From Pagrus major (lineage: Eukaryota; Chordata; Actinopteri; Spariformes; Sparidae): DNA of 64,000 nt. The translations under genes and the position numbers were made by a program. This document shows, piece by piece, positions 24,911 through 37,600 of this stretch. The notes beneath the pieces are model-generated. The model worked only from the letters and a program-made list of their open reading frames with translations. It did not search any database and was not told the origin of the DNA. Position 1 is the stretch's first letter, and every line of letters begins with the position of its first letter. The stretch lies in assembly GCF_040436345.1 (NCBI RefSeq), contig NC_133223.1, positions 20,716,613-20,780,612 on the forward strand, given 5' to 3'.

Positions 24911-26011
24911 ATGCATTTATCACTTTCAGATGTGTCAAAGAATGAACCACCCTCCCCTCCCACTCTGCTTGTAGATAGCACCATGCTGGATAAAACCAGT
25001 GATAACGGCCAACAGACTGGGCACTGCTCAGACTGTGGATGCAGCTTCAGCCTACCACAAGCTGACTCTGACCCTGATTCAGCCAACACTTCAGCCTCTC
25101 CTATACAGCAGCGTGTGCACAAGGCAGACAATCCTTCCAAATGTCCATCCTGCCAGGCCGGCAGCAGCCTCCCTAATGGTCGACGTCCACACCGCCGCAT
25201 CCGCCTGGATCCCCACAGCTGCAGTCTGTGCACCAAAACTTTCATCTCCTCCGCTCACCTGGCCCTCCACCTCGCCTCTCACAACAAGGAGAGGAAGTAC
25301 AGATGTAGTACCTGTGGCAAATACTTCCATCAGTCTTCCCACCTGATGGCACACAAGATAATCCACAGCGGGGACAGGCCATATAAATGCCCAGATTGCG
25401 GAAAGTCCTTCGTCCGTGCCTCACATCTGACGACCCACCGTCGGCTCCACACAGGCGAGAAGCCCTTCAAGTGCACCTTCTGCGACAAGTCGTTCACACA
25501 GAAGGCCGGGCTCCTGGCGCATGTTCGTCTACACACAGGGGAGCGGCCATACAAGTGTGAGCAGTGTGGCGAGGGTTTTCGCTCTTTGCCACTCCTGCTT
25601 TCTCACAAGGCTGCAGAGGCGTCTGGCCAGGCCAAACCAGTGTCAGCCCCAGCGCCCACCCAGCCCCAGAAGACACAAAGTAGCTCTGAGGATCTCAAAT
25701 GTGGCGTCTGCTGCCGCACCTTTGTACGTTCATCATACATCAGGCTGCACATACGCCTCGACAAAGGACATCGGCCTTATCACTGCAAAGTGTGCAATAA
25801 GACCTTTGTCAAGCTGGATACGTTTGTGAACCACTGTGATAAACACTTGAGGCAGAAAAGGGATAAAAGCAAGGAGGTTAAAGAGAAAGTTGTTAAACCT
25901 CCCCTGTTTGTCCCACTCTCAAGGCCTCCGTCTCCTGAGTCCACTCAGCCTTTATCTTCAGAGGTCAACACACGCTCCAGAGCAAAAGCAAAGAGTAAAA
26001 CGGAGCCATGA
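24911..26011 (+). CDS. C2H2 zinc-finger protein, main coding exon
   Basis: An open frame of 366 codons with a tandem C2H2 array. A Cys-rich but degenerate N-terminal part ([12 protein letters not shown]) precedes finger HSCSLC...H (about residue 103). Then come three canonical fingers joined by H-S/T-G-E/D-(K/R)-P linkers (YRCSTC, YKCPDC, FKCTFC) and a degenerate finger YKCEQC that lacks its last His. After a spacer come two more fingers, LKCGVC and YHCKVC. The tail is basic and Ser/Pro-rich and ends KSKTEP. The protein is expected to be a nuclear DNA-binding regulator; I do not recognise the specific gene. A good splice acceptor (TATCACTTTCAG) ends at 24929, so the true N-terminus probably lies in an upstream exon. 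The ATG at 24911 would be used only if that site is not spliced; another in-frame ATG is at 24983. Its 3' end converges on PRMT2. Confidence 0.8.
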   Translation: MHLSLSDVSKNEPPSPPTLLVDSTMLDKTSDNGQQTGHCSDCGCSFSLPQADSDPDSANTSASPIQQRVHKADNPSKCPSCQAGSSLPNGRRPHRRIRLDPHSCSLCTKTFISSAHLALHLASHNKERKYRCSTCGKYFHQSSHLMAHKIIHSGDRPYKCPDCGKSFVRASHLTTHRRLHTGEKPFKCTFCDKSFTQKAGLLAHVRLHTGERPYKCEQCGEGFRSLPLLLSHKAAEASGQAKPVSAPAPTQPQKTQSSSEDLKCGVCCRTFVRSSYIRLHIRLDKGHRPYHCKVCNKTFVKLDTFVNHCDKHLRQKRDKSKEVKEKVVKPPLFVPLSRPPSPESTQPLSSEVNTRSRAKAKSKTEP

Positions 26012-26992
26012 CCACAAGTACATCCACTGACAAAAAAAACAAAACAAGAAATGTGTCATAACAGTCCTGCCACAGCACTTCATAACAAATGCAGGGGAGT
26101 AGTGATGTGTTTAATGTCATTTTTTTGCTACCAACAGAACAAATTAAAAGTTTAATGTTTACAAATGATCAGATAAAAGGGACATAGAGCAAATCTGTAG
26201 TTAAATAAATCCCTCAAATACTGTTACGTGATTTATATCAATGAGTTTACTAATTGTACAGTTATTTAATTAATTTTATTGTGAATTATTATCACTGAAG
26301 GTACTACAACATTGTTTTTAAGGCATATTTTTAGCTAGCAAAGCTTATTTATAACTACCATTTCAGTGGTGTACATTGTTCACTCTAATGTTTGAATCTA
26401 GAAAAAAGAATATCTTTAACCATTATAAATTAATGGTTAATCTGTTGGTTTCTTGAATCCATACAAGCCTATTGGCATGTGTAGCACTCGTACTAAGTAC
26501 AAACAATGTACGTAAATGAGATGTCTATTGTAAAACAATATGCACAGAGAGTAAAAATAAACATAAAAGCAGAATGTGGAGGACTGAACCATGTCTTTTG
26601 TTGCACCTTAAGGACACAAATATATGTTAAAAAATGTTTAAGTTATCAACACTATTCTATAAAGCATCTTTTTCCACCTAGACCAGTGAGCATTCATGTC
26701 GAAGTTTCAATATGGCTCCACAGTTCATTCTTAGCATGTAACTTCACATGTAACTTGCTCTCAAACATGATTTCTCGGTGTGTTGCATCACCTGAGCCTG
26801 CAGTTATCACTATAGGACTGCATGTCCTGCCAGATGAGCCTCCTTTGACCTCCTCCTCTGCCCTCTTTCATTATAAAATGACAGATAATTTTAGGTCAGC
26901 AGCAGCTCACAGCTAATTCCTCCCTGACCCTAAACTCACAAGGAGGTGCTTGACTGTTTTTCTGTGGATCTCCACTGCTGATGGACAGTCTG
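26012..26992. other. Convergent 3' UTR region of zinc-finger gene and PRMT2
   Basis: No coding sequence is seen. Plus-strand AATAAA signals at 26204-26209 and 26556-26561 are candidate polyadenylation signals for the zinc-finger gene. PRMT2 ends from the other side at 26993, and its own signal was not identified with confidence. The two transcripts could overlap in antisense here. Confidence 0.45.
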
Positions 26993-29900
26993 TCACCTCC
27001 ACATGGGGAAACTCTTTGTCCCAACCTATAGACAGAGAGAAAAAACAAGTCAGCAACAATGAGAACACCATTTGCAAGTTAAAGGATAAGTTCACCCCAG
27101 AATGAAAATTCAGAAAGTTTGTAGTCACCCCCATGCCAATGGAAAGTCAGGTCCACAAAACATTTCTGGAGCTTCAGAGCAAAACAGCGTTGCAACAAAA
27201 CAAATGAAGAAGCTGGGGACTTGTTTTAAAATGTTTTAAATAATGGCAAAGTTAAACATCAAATGGCTCCACACAGCTTGTCCAGCATCATCCAAGTTTT
27301 TGAAAGCCCCAGTATTCCAAATTGATTTGAAAAGACGTTATATTCACTATCAACACATGGCAAAGCTCATGTACCCACTTGAGCTGGGGTGCATGCTTTT
27401 AGCTTAGCAGTTACAGTTAAGATTTCAGCTTAAAAAAAGGGTTTACATAACGTCTTTTCAAATTAATTTGGGAGTTTGGGGCTTTCGGAGACTTTCATTA
27501 CGCCAAATGAGCTGTATGTAGCCAACTGATATTTATTTTTGGCTGTTTATTTACGTTTCAAAACAAGTCCTCATCTACTTCAGTTGTTTAGTAGAATGCT
27601 GCAACTCTGTTTTACTGTGAAGCTCCAGAACTGTTCTGTGGACCACAAAACCTCATCTGATTTTCCATCGGCATCGGTTTGGATAATGACGGAATTTTCA
27701 TATTTGGGTCAACTCTTCCTTTAAAGGACAAGTCAGGACTCTTGGGAGGCTAATGTATGTCACATTGCATGAGCGTCAGAAATGTAACCTTAACGCTATA
27801 AAAGTTAATAAAACAATGTATCACCACTTTGATATAAAAGAGTGTAAAGTGAAGTTTGCCTGGCAGTTGTCTGTGTCCTCTGTGCTGCCGTTAACGCTCC
27901 AGTGCAGGGTAACAGTCATGTGGCGTCTCCACACAGGGTTCCTGCAGAGGACAATGGTTCCGCTGATGGAGTCTCCAGCACACACGCTAACTGGCCTGTC
28001 TAGCATGAACAGAGTCTGCTTCCAGTGTGTCGGGCTGAAAAGAAAACAGTCTTAATATTGTCATGCACTGCAGTTTTTACCATTTTGATTATTATAATAT
28101 TATTTGCAGGTTATAACACACAGAGAGATGTTCTCAGACATTGATTATTGTCTGTTAACCACTCACAATTTTTTTCTTGGCTGTTAAAGATTGCTCTAAG
28201 GGCTCAGGAGCACTGTTGTTAATGAATAAACTGTCCTAACTACACAACAGAGTAAGTGTTTCATGTGTTTTACTCTGAGTTAGGTCCGGTGTTTAGCTCC
28301 ACTGTTGCGCCTCCTGCCTCCAGGCTCTCGAAATTAACTGTGAACCAGGCGGTGAATCCATGGAAAACACCAGACTTCTCCACACAAAAATGAAACTGAC
28401 CCTTTATTTCCTGGGAAATGAAATGGCAGTTCTATTAGTTGTCAAGGTCAACTTGTATGGGATGGGACAAACACACACACCCATAAACAAACCCACACAC
28501 TCTACCTCCAGGTCTTTCACTTGCAGAGTGTACATGTCCAGGAGTATGACATCACAGGGGGTGGTGAGGCAGTCATCAAGCTCAATGAGGTGGCTGAACT
28601 TGGGCTTGGCAAAGAACTCCTGCTGTGCCAAGGGCCTGCAGAGATGAAATGTAAATCAACACCAAGAGGAAATTAAGTTACTACCACTGATAATATCTTG
28701 TATGAAGGGAAAGTACAAATCAAATTTAAGCATGCATAAGATGACTACGATAAAGAATCAGAAGTATAAAAAAAAAAGTATGGGTTTCACCTTAGTAATG
28801 TGTACCATACAGTATGTAATGTACTCTGTATTGGAGTAGAAACATTGATGAACAGTGTAGATTTCTAACCTGTTCATTCTGTATATTTTGTCACAGCTAT
28901 TATCAGCACTAATCAGCTACTTAAATATCATTTAATAATATTATTATTTCCTAGATAACTATTATATGTTAAAAGTGGACAAAATAACCACAACACCTTG
29001 CAGAATTCTAGCCTCAAACAGTCTGATGTTATCAGAATCAGAATACTTTATTAATCCCCAGGGGGAAATTGTTTTTGTTCCAGATGCTCCGTGCAAAGTA
29101 GAAATAGAAATATAGCATGAATGGAAACAAGAGATAAGGATATAAATAAAATAGTAAAGTAGACAATAAAATAAAGTAATAGTAATTTGAACATGCCAGA
29201 GCTGACTCAACTCAATGATACTTGTCATATTTTGTACTGCCATGGCAAATTCCCCTATCTTAATATCCTTGAGTTGTCTAATGACCTCTGTTCCTCTTCA
29301 CAAATGCAGTTTTTCTGTGTTTAGTACGTAAACATCATGACAATTATGGCAGAGATGTCAAACATAAAGATTTCTAGTAGCCACCCTTGTTTGGAGCTTT
29401 AGCAGGACTGCTGTGCTTCAAAACATGTTACTTTTTTAGTAGAAATGACCTCATTGAATACTTTTGGTTTACTCAACTCCCTTAAGTAGCTGTTCATTGT
29501 GAAGATCAACGAAAGCTTTGAACTTTGAGGCTCAGCTTGTAAAGGAATGGTTATTGCTGATTCCCCAGAACCTAAAGATGCAACTTCATGGTCTCTTTGT
29601 ACCTGTGTATCATAATTTAAAGTCTGTATCATGTATCAATGCCAACCACTTGACAACTGAGCAAAGTCCATCCACCAATGGAGACAATCAGCTGGTTTAC
29701 ATATACATGAGTATCCCGTTTATGATCAGATTTTTGGAGTATACCCGTTATGTGATGGAGATGTAAACACCTTATTCCCTGTTTTGAGAAACACCGATAA
29801 GTTAGCTGGAGTGCTCTGATAAAAACAAGGTTGTAGCGGCATTTAAACACCTCATCCAGACTTGTCGTCTTTCTCTGCCGTGTGTTAGCTAAACAAAAGG

Positions 29901-32900
29901 TAAAGGATGAAATGATGATCAACACGCTGAAATAACGGTTAAGTCTTCTGATCATAAATTGTAATGTCGGTCTTAGTTTCCATTACTGGTGAACAGGTAA
30001 AGAAGGTAAATGCGGCAGAGTTTAGACAGCCAGAGTTCATTTACAACTGTTGAGGCAGCTCAGAATTAACTTGAATTAGAACGAGCAGTAGGTCAACTTT
30101 AGTAGTTTCAGGGCAACATGAGGCAACTTACAGATATACAAAGATGCCAGTTAGTTGCTGCCTGAGGTGGTTGATCAGTCACACTGGATCTAGTTTGAAA
30201 ACACAGTTACTATGTGCATAATGAAGGATGCATGTGAAAAATAAAGAAGGGTGGGTTTTTATAGCAAAATACTGTACCTGGTGACCTGGTGACCTTGATC
30301 AAAGACTAAATGGATCGCCATGTTTATGACATACAGTACAGTATTGTGGCTTGAGGAGTCACATGCAAGTTTAAAAAGTACTTTTGTGAGCGATAAATTT
30401 CTTGCTCAAAGTCAACGTTACATCTGTCCAATTTGACTTGTATTGCACTTTAAGTTAAATGTCTAATAAGGTTGCCATTACTGTGGCTTCTAATCGTGAT
30501 CGTGATCCCACCAAAGTTAATAACACACAAACACAGTATCACTACCTGGCATCACAGATTAATATACTAATCGTTTAAACTTAATATCCGAGTTCAAGAT
30601 CTTTCAAAATTTCTCTGACCCTGTTAGTTGTGGAAGATCCAAACTATAAAAATATAAGTGAGACAGGACAGTGTGTACAGAGAGCAGCTGACTTATGGCT
30701 CTTACTGAAGAGGAGTGAAGTCCAGACCATAGGGCCGCTCCCAGAAGGCCATTTTCTCTGCATAATAGCTGTTGGCCTGACAAGGCACCAAGGTGAGGGC
30801 TGCAGATGAGGGCCACATAACACCACCTTGCTTAAGCCAGCGGTCCCTGGCCAGCAGAACTGACTCCACCATGAACTCAAACTAGACCAGAGGAAGGAAT
30901 ACAGAAACATGATGGGATCCAATAAAACTGTCATAATACTGAGATAAGTCAATTTAAAACTGAAAAAACATCACGTAATTGGCGGTGTCATTATTACCAG
31001 GAGGCAGTTACCCATCCACTCAGACACCAGGACGTCCACCTGCTCAGGCAGCTCGATCTCCTCAGCTCGTCCCTGGAGCACCGTAACCACCTCCTCACAG
31101 CTGTTCTGCTTCACCAGCTGTCTGGTGTACTCTGCCATAGAGCTCGCCTCCACAGCATACACCTACAACACCACAGATTAACTTCTGTTTACATCATGCT
31201 GTTTATGACATGTAAAAACACTCCTTGTCCAGCAGATGGGAGTGTAAGTTCACTAATGATCGATATATAGTCCAACTATGAGTAAAATTAGTAGTTTGGT
31301 ATAAATACAGAGAATCTGCTCTTCTGACTGACTATTCTTCTCTGGATTTCGTTATCATTTGAGATATACTCAGAGCTTTGAAAAGTATCTAACATTTTTG
31401 AGTAAAATCTCAGGTATGAACATTTTCATAGTATTTGAGTGTTACTTTTTTACACTTCAAAGTAGGTCTTCAGGGGTACTGCTACATGTGTAAGAGAAAG
31501 TTGTATAAAGTCTTTTGTGGCTCCAGAGGGAGCAGTGCAAAGTTTTCAAAGTGTTGGTTAAGTCAGAAAACTACAACTTTCTGGGGGTAGAAATCTGGGG
31601 GCAATATATGAGGAAGAAGTGAGGCTATCAGACCTCTGTCGCTCCAGGCTACATTCGCCACTACTAGAATAACACGCTATAGTGGAAGGGATTAGACAAT
31701 TAATCAATTTGTGGATTGAAAGAAAATTAACCGCCAACTATTTTGATAATCATTTAATTGTTTTGGCCATTTTTCAAGCAAAAGTGTTGAACATTTTCTT
31801 GTTCAAGCATCTTAACTGTCAGAATTTGCTGATGTTCTTCAGCATTTATGATTGTAAATGAAAAGTCTTTGGGTTTTAGACTGTTGGTTGGACAAATACA
31901 GCAATTTAAAGACATCAGTTTGGGCTCCAGGTAATTGTGAAAAACATCTTTCACCATTTACAGACATTTTATAGACGGCAATTATTCGATTACTAGTGAA
32001 AATAATGATAACCAAATAATGAAGATAATCACACAAATCCAAGCGTACAATAATACTCTAACAAACACTTTCATTTCTTACATGTTTCAAGTTAATAAAT
32101 GCCTCAAAATCAATGAATAAACTTGCCAACAGATGACGCCCTCAAATATTATTGGATCAGAGCCATGTTCCTATAAGGTCTTTGTTAAATCGCCTCAATG
32201 TTTGTATAACTTCCCCACCATCCATAAAATTGACATTACCACTGAGGGTTTAGCCAGCTGAGCGCAGAACAGGCTGATGATGCCAGTCCCACAGCCGAGA
32301 TCCATCACCACCTTATTCCTCAGAGAGTCACTGTTGCTGAGAACAACCTGCCGGTACGCTTCAGTGCGGCTCTTATCTGACAGCATCTCCAAGTGAAGCC
32401 TCTATATGATGAAAAAAATATAGACATGTATAACAGTGTAACATGTGACAAGTCATGACACATCCTGCCGTTACGATGACATTGATAGTTATGCAGATAT
32501 AGTTATGTTTTGTTTAATCCCTACCTTCCAACCAGCCATTGTTTTATATATATTTCAGTACAGGATGACAATCACAATACATAGACTTCAAAACTTGGTC
32601 GAGAGGTAATCACAGCTCCATCAGTTTATTTTTTGCCCCAAGAAGAGTCGACTTTACCACAGTTGCACCTAATGGGGATCCAAACAAACGATCGACAAAT
32701 ATCATATAACAGCAGGGCCTGTTTTGATGTGGCTTTCTGGATGGTGCATTAAAGGAAAGCCAGTAAACCCATTCCATTGAAATTATGTATCTTTTCTGGG
32801 TTTAATTTAAATTTTTCAACATTTCTTGTGAATGTAATGCATTTGTGACATGCCACCAAATATATTATGTAGCATCTGCATTACATTATAAGAAGAACAT

Positions 32901-33453
32901 AACTTTGACAAAATAAAGATGTTCATTGTGATGGAGTCAGGCCTCTGCACGTTGATGTTTATAGCTGCCAACCTGAAATATATGGCTGTATACCTGGAGG
33001 GCTGCAAGTGCTTTAACTTGTCAGCATGTGCAACTTGCAGGTAATTCAGCTGTGACATGCAGAATATAACGATCCTTTAAAGTTTCTAACCAGTGTCCCA
33101 TAACTGCCGAAGTACTCTTCATCTTGCCATGGGTCCTCCAGGGAGGTGTCCTCCTCCTCAGCAGCATCCTGGCGCAGGTAGCCTGCAGGGACATAACCTA
33201 TGATCCCCTGCAGCTCTGCCCACCACCACTCTGGTGAAGGCTTGGCGTGGACGAGCAGCGTGTCCCCGCTGCTGAAACTAAGCTGCGGGACAAAAACGGT
33301 ACAGTTAGAGACATATTTGATGAAAGTGTGCAGTTGCTAGTCTGCCAGAGGTCTGCGTGGGTCTCTAACCTGGTCGCTGCCACTTCCAGTGAAATTAGAC
33401 ACAGCAACATATTCTTCAGGAGACGTATCATCCTCCTCTTTCTCTGTCTGCAT
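26993..33453 (-). CDS. prmt2: Protein arginine N-methyltransferase 2 (9 coding exons, 417 aa)
   Basis: Minus-strand coding exons: 33453-33370, 33282-33091, 32401-32240, 31162-30998, 30881-30706, 28635-28506, 28410-28274, 28034-27860 and 27025-26993. They total 1254 nt, an intact frame of 417 codons plus TGA; the human protein is 433 aa. An N-terminal SH3 domain (about residues 13-66, ending GYVPAGYL), unique to PRMT2 in its family, is followed by the methyltransferase core. The core contains YFGSYG (85-90), SAM-binding motif I VMDLGCGTG (124-132), the double-E loop beginning SEWMGN (about 193), the THW loop (351-353) and RNPVWRRHM. The C-terminus FPMWR matches the family's FPIWR. It transfers methyl groups from SAM to arginines and acts in the nucleus as a co-regulator of steroid receptors. 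Intron 8 uses a GC donor and contains a foldback element. ERCC1 lies immediately upstream on the same strand. Confidence 0.95.
27079..27723. mobile_element. Foldback MITE inside PRMT2 intron 8
   Basis: The left end AAAGGATAAGTTCACCCC (27081) and the right end TTGGGTCAACTCTTCCTTTA (about 27704-27723) are inverted copies of each other. Internal arms also pair: AAAAGACGTTAT near 27330 with AACGTCTTTTCAAATTAATT near 27450, and CCACAAAACATTTCTGGAGC near 27152 with GCTCCAGAACTGTTCTGTGG near 27622. The whole unit of about 645 bp is thus one long imperfect palindrome without coding sequence. A solitary relative of this terminus occurs at about 59310-59341. Confidence 0.75.
29025..29190. mobile_element. 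LINE-tail type fish repeat in PRMT2 intron 5
   Basis: The segment with ATACTTTATTAATCCCCAGG, then GGGAAATTG, followed by an A-rich run of ATAAA-type words, is the widespread fish interspersed sequence 'ACTTTATTGATCCCC(G)AGGGGAAATT', usually the end of a non-LTR element. A related sequence lies at 63876-63925 in this window. It is non-coding and sits in the 2-kb intron between PRMT2 exons 5 and 6. Confidence 0.6.
31690..32035. mobile_element. Short MITE-like repeat in PRMT2 intron 3
   Basis: The sequence starting GACAATTAATCAATTTGTGG, with CAACTATTTTGATAATCATT, TTTTTCAAGC, a TTTGGGTTTTAGACTGTTGG block and an end of mirrored AAT/ATT-rich words (GAAAATAATGATAACC), corresponds block by block to a very common teleost repeat known to me from other fish loci. 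No coding capacity is seen. The ends were not determined exactly. Confidence 0.5.
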
Positions 33454-33589
33454 GTCCGACGGCGGTGGTTTCGACTCGACTGCTGTGTGGTTTTATTGTG
33501 AGAAACAACTTAAACTTGTTCATGCGATAACAGAATAGTAAAGTAATAGTAGTAAGAGTAAATAAAAACTGTGTACTACAGTGAAAATG

Positions 33590-33690
33590 AGCGGTAAAAG
33601 CCACAACACGTCAAGTGGCGTGAATATCACGAGTACTTCCGGTTTTGACGTCAGATTAAGTTACCGTGTCTTCACGTGCTGTCGGAAATA
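33590..33690 (-). promoter_or_regulatory. PRMT2 promoter motifs (ETS, CRE, E-box)
   Basis: Between 180 and 230 bp upstream of the PRMT2 start codon the sequence holds an ETS core ACTTCCGGT (33635-33643), a perfect palindromic CRE TGACGTCA (33646-33653) and an E-box CACGTG (33673-33678). No TATA box is evident. This cluster is typical of a housekeeping promoter. The start site itself is not visible. Confidence 0.5.
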
Positions 33691-34371
33691 TGCCGATTCT
33701 AAATCTAGCGTAAAAAAAACGTCCCAAAATGACTCGAGGCTCTCTATGCGATCATGTAAACGTGTCAAGAAGAGGCAGACTTGTAGTAAAGACTTTTATG
33801 ACTTTACAAACATCTTATTTCACCGCATTTAAAGTAAAATTGTTACAAGCTGGCTCAAAAGTTAAACAAAGAGTGACTCTCGCAGGAGCACCTAAAGGCA
33901 CCACCGCGCTGTGCAATACAATGGACTGGAAATTACTTCATTTTAACATTTCTGGTAGTCACCTCCTCTTCAACATATTTATTACATGTAAAAGACATTT
34001 TACCCCCCCAAAAAGCAGTATTTTGTTAAGATTATTCCTGAATCCCATTTGACAGCAAATTTACTGCTCTTTTGGTCTTATATCCAACTTGTTACACCAA
34101 TAGTCATTCGAATACAAGTGTTCGAGTTACAGTAGATCAGCAGTCCAAAACTGTAAAATATTTGTATGCCCAAGGTATGGTCGCATCCCCTCTCGCTCAT
34201 CATCACAATATTTCAATGTTGAAGTTTCATACAGCGTTCTTCAATAATATATTCTTTATCATAGCTAATTTCTGTGAACAAGCAAGATACTATATTGTAG
34301 CTTCTTGGTGAGAACAAAGTAACAAAGAAAGAAATAAGGACCATTGTATAGTATAAAAATATTACAAAATA

Positions 34372-34377
34372 TTTATT
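34372..34377 (-). terminator. Candidate ERCC1 polyadenylation signal
   Basis: The complement of TTTATT here reads AATAAA on the minus strand, about 260 bp beyond the ERCC1 stop codon. It is the best canonical hexamer between ERCC1 and PRMT2. Confidence 0.4.
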
Positions 34378-34633
34378 TTCATAGAAAAGGAATTCAACAA
34401 TGAACAAATGATATCACAACATTACTCAGTAAAACACAGAAATGGTGAGCAGCTCAGTTGAAGAGTTCACATCTTAAATTCTTAAAACATCCCTGGCTGA
34501 CTTTTAGAGCAGTAAAGCAAGAGTGTTTTAAGTATTTTATTCAGTCCTCTGAGGTGTATTTATGCATTGGCACGCTGTTCAAGGTGATGATCAACTTCAT
34601 AGAGTTCTTTTCACATATCCTTGGTAAGAAGTT

Positions 34634-37600
34634 TCAGCTGTCCTTTGTCTTCGACTTGAGGAAGGGCTTATGCAGCACATCATAGAGTCTCTTTGCCTGC
34701 AAGCACAAAATATCAATATTGTCATTAAATAAATGTTCCCTCTACCTTGTGTGCATTCATATTGTGATGTGTATTTTTACTCACTTTTTGTGGGCCAAGA
34801 CCTGGACAGAGAACCAAGTCCTCCTTAGAGGCACTGATGATTCCCTCTACAGACTATAAAATAAGCACAGAATTCATCATCATTGTGGATATGTCTGTGC
34901 ATATAAACTGATTATAGTATAGCATCAATCTGAAGGTGAATGTTCCCTGTAGTTGTACTCACTGAGAAAGTGGACAGCAGGGTAATGGCATCGGTCTTGT
35001 TTATGGATTTCACAGTGGTCAGGGAATCTGTAACCTTAAAACACACCAATCTAATCAGAACTGCATTGTTTAAAGACTGAAAAAAACATTTTGGCGCATA
35101 CTCTGATAGCAGATAATTGTCCTTTACATTCAAAGTGACTGGATCATATTCAGTCAATCACATTACAATGTTGTGCATAGATTGGAATTGGCAAAATTAT
35201 CACATTTAAAATAGCAATGGGCCTTACAATCTTTCAATAGAAAAGGATGAATCCACACACCTTTGACAGGTAGTCTTTTTCAACTTGCTCCTTCAGAAGG
35301 TCTGCTGGTTTCTTTTCATATGACTTATATGTCTCCAGGTAACGCCCTGCCTCCTCTGGACTATCAAATCAACATGAAGAAAATATTAGATATGTTTATT
35401 TACATATTGGTTTATTATCAGGCATAATGTTCCCGATAAACAGGACCAGAATAAAAACACATTATAAAAACAGAAATATCAGACTTTATCTTCTGATAAT
35501 ACACTTTTAGGTTGCAAAGTTAGGATCTTGTACACATGGAGAAGTAAGGATTTAAAACTGATTATTTTATGCCTGTGTCCTGTCACAGTCAGTCAGTCTT
35601 GGCAATCAGTCGCAGGTCTTACCTCCAAGCCAAGATGAGAGTGCAGTCAGCCATGATGCAGATGCGAGCCAGCTCCTTCAATGCATGATGAGGATCTTTC
35701 TGTGAGGAAAAACTAGATTAAATCTTAATTCATAAATGGATTTTCTATATCATTATTATATCTATATGCACATAGAGATGTCCTGCTTTTTAATGTTTCT
35801 TTTTTCAACCAGATCTAATTATTTTTCATACAGTATCTGGTATTATTCAACTCTGGCAGTAACCTTTTTTCTGCAAAATTGCATCCAGCCTCACACTTAA
35901 GACTTCAATTACATGACTATTAGCAAAACTAGTTAAACTGAGGAAAAATTGACTTTGCGTTACAAATTAAACATTCTGAATGGATAACTTAAATTATATC
36001 TTGTTTTATTTTTAGCAGTTGAGTGTTTTGTGTATGCTGTTCCATTTTGTCAAATATAGCGTGGCTACACTCTGTAATCATTGTCCATACTTTGTAATAG
36101 AAAATGAGATTGCCTATTTCAGAGATGTTACAGTTAACTAGCTGGCCTACAGAAACAAAGAGGCATTCTGTGTCTCTAGTTGTAATCAATTTGTTTTAAA
36201 GCAGGGCTGCTGTTGACCCACCATAAGGTTTGATTTTGGCCCACCAGATGTTTCTAGCAAAAAATAAATAAATAAAATGTATGAATCTATTTAAAAAAAC
36301 ATAATTAAAAATGCATGCATCACTGAATATGCTCTTTTATTTATTTCAAAACAATTTAGATCAGACTTAGAAAATGGATCAACAGCTTTACCTCTCAGGG
36401 CTTCCATATAATACCATTTTACAAAACACTAGGTGCTTGCTTTTGGCCCATAGTCCACCATTAAGTTTCAATATAAAGGTCTTTTTTTTTTTACTTACCA
36501 CATCTACTAGTACCAGTAACACTCGCAGGGTGAAAGTCTGTCCAAGCAGCTTGAGACGGTCATGGATATAGTTTGGATTGAGATTGTGATACCTCAGACT
36601 TTAAGTCAGGCCCAAAACCAACAACACAGCAAAACAATATAGACAGGAGAAAAAAAAATACATATGAGAAAAGTGCATAGCTGCACTTCCTGTTAGGACA
36701 ACAGGAAGAAATGAACAAAACAAAGCATGCATCATTTGCGTCTATATGTACACATACAAATGGCCCATAAAATATGTTTGAGGCACAGACAGAAACCCAC
36801 CTGAGGAAGAGAGCACAAGTTGTCTGGCCCAAGACATAGTCGGGTACAACATCTCCAAACTCCCATGGGACACTCCTCACAAACTTCAGAATGGGATTTC
36901 CCCTCTGAATTACATAAAAACAAAAATAAATCTGTGATGTGATACGTCCTGTTGTGCAAGTCAACTAACAAACCTGAAACCAGTGAAACTATTCCAAGCT
37001 AATAAGGACACAACTAGACCGCTTTACGCCTCCATGGGGAATAGCATCAGCAAACTAATCTGCCTTGTAACGTGACTCTGAGTGGGGATAAATGTACAGA
37101 CAATGGATGTATGGATGGGGAGCATCGGTGGTATATTATTATTTTGATGCATACCTGCCGAGGACTGACAATAATGCTGCTCCCAGACCCCACTGGTTTT
37201 GGACCGAGGTTGAGGCTTAGATCTGACCCTTGACAGTTTCCCTCTTTCTGGTCTGTGTCAGCCACCTGTGTCGCCTCACTCTTCTTAACACCATCAGATC
37301 CATCTTCAGTACATTTGGCACAGTCCTGAACTGTTTCACACCCTCCTGGGGCAGACGACACTGAAGCTGGCTCACTTTTGGAGGGACCCTCTCTGTCAGG
37401 GGGTGCACCCACCTTGCTTTTACTCTGAACGATGAATTCTGCGTAGGACAAGGGTGCAGAAGCAGGCTTTGCTGAGGATGAAGTTGAGGTGTTTTCTCCT
37501 CCTCTGGATGAAGACTGAAAGTGCGACTTTGGCTGGAATACAATCACATTAAAATCTTATCTGAGGGTCGAGAGTCATGAAGTGAATTACACAAACAATC

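Noticed and set aside
28394-28404. Alternative acceptor (AATAAAG) for PRMT2 exon 7
   Set aside because: The CCCAG acceptor at 28411 keeps the reading phase and gives EIKGQFHF, aligning with the family's residues; the other site would break the phase.
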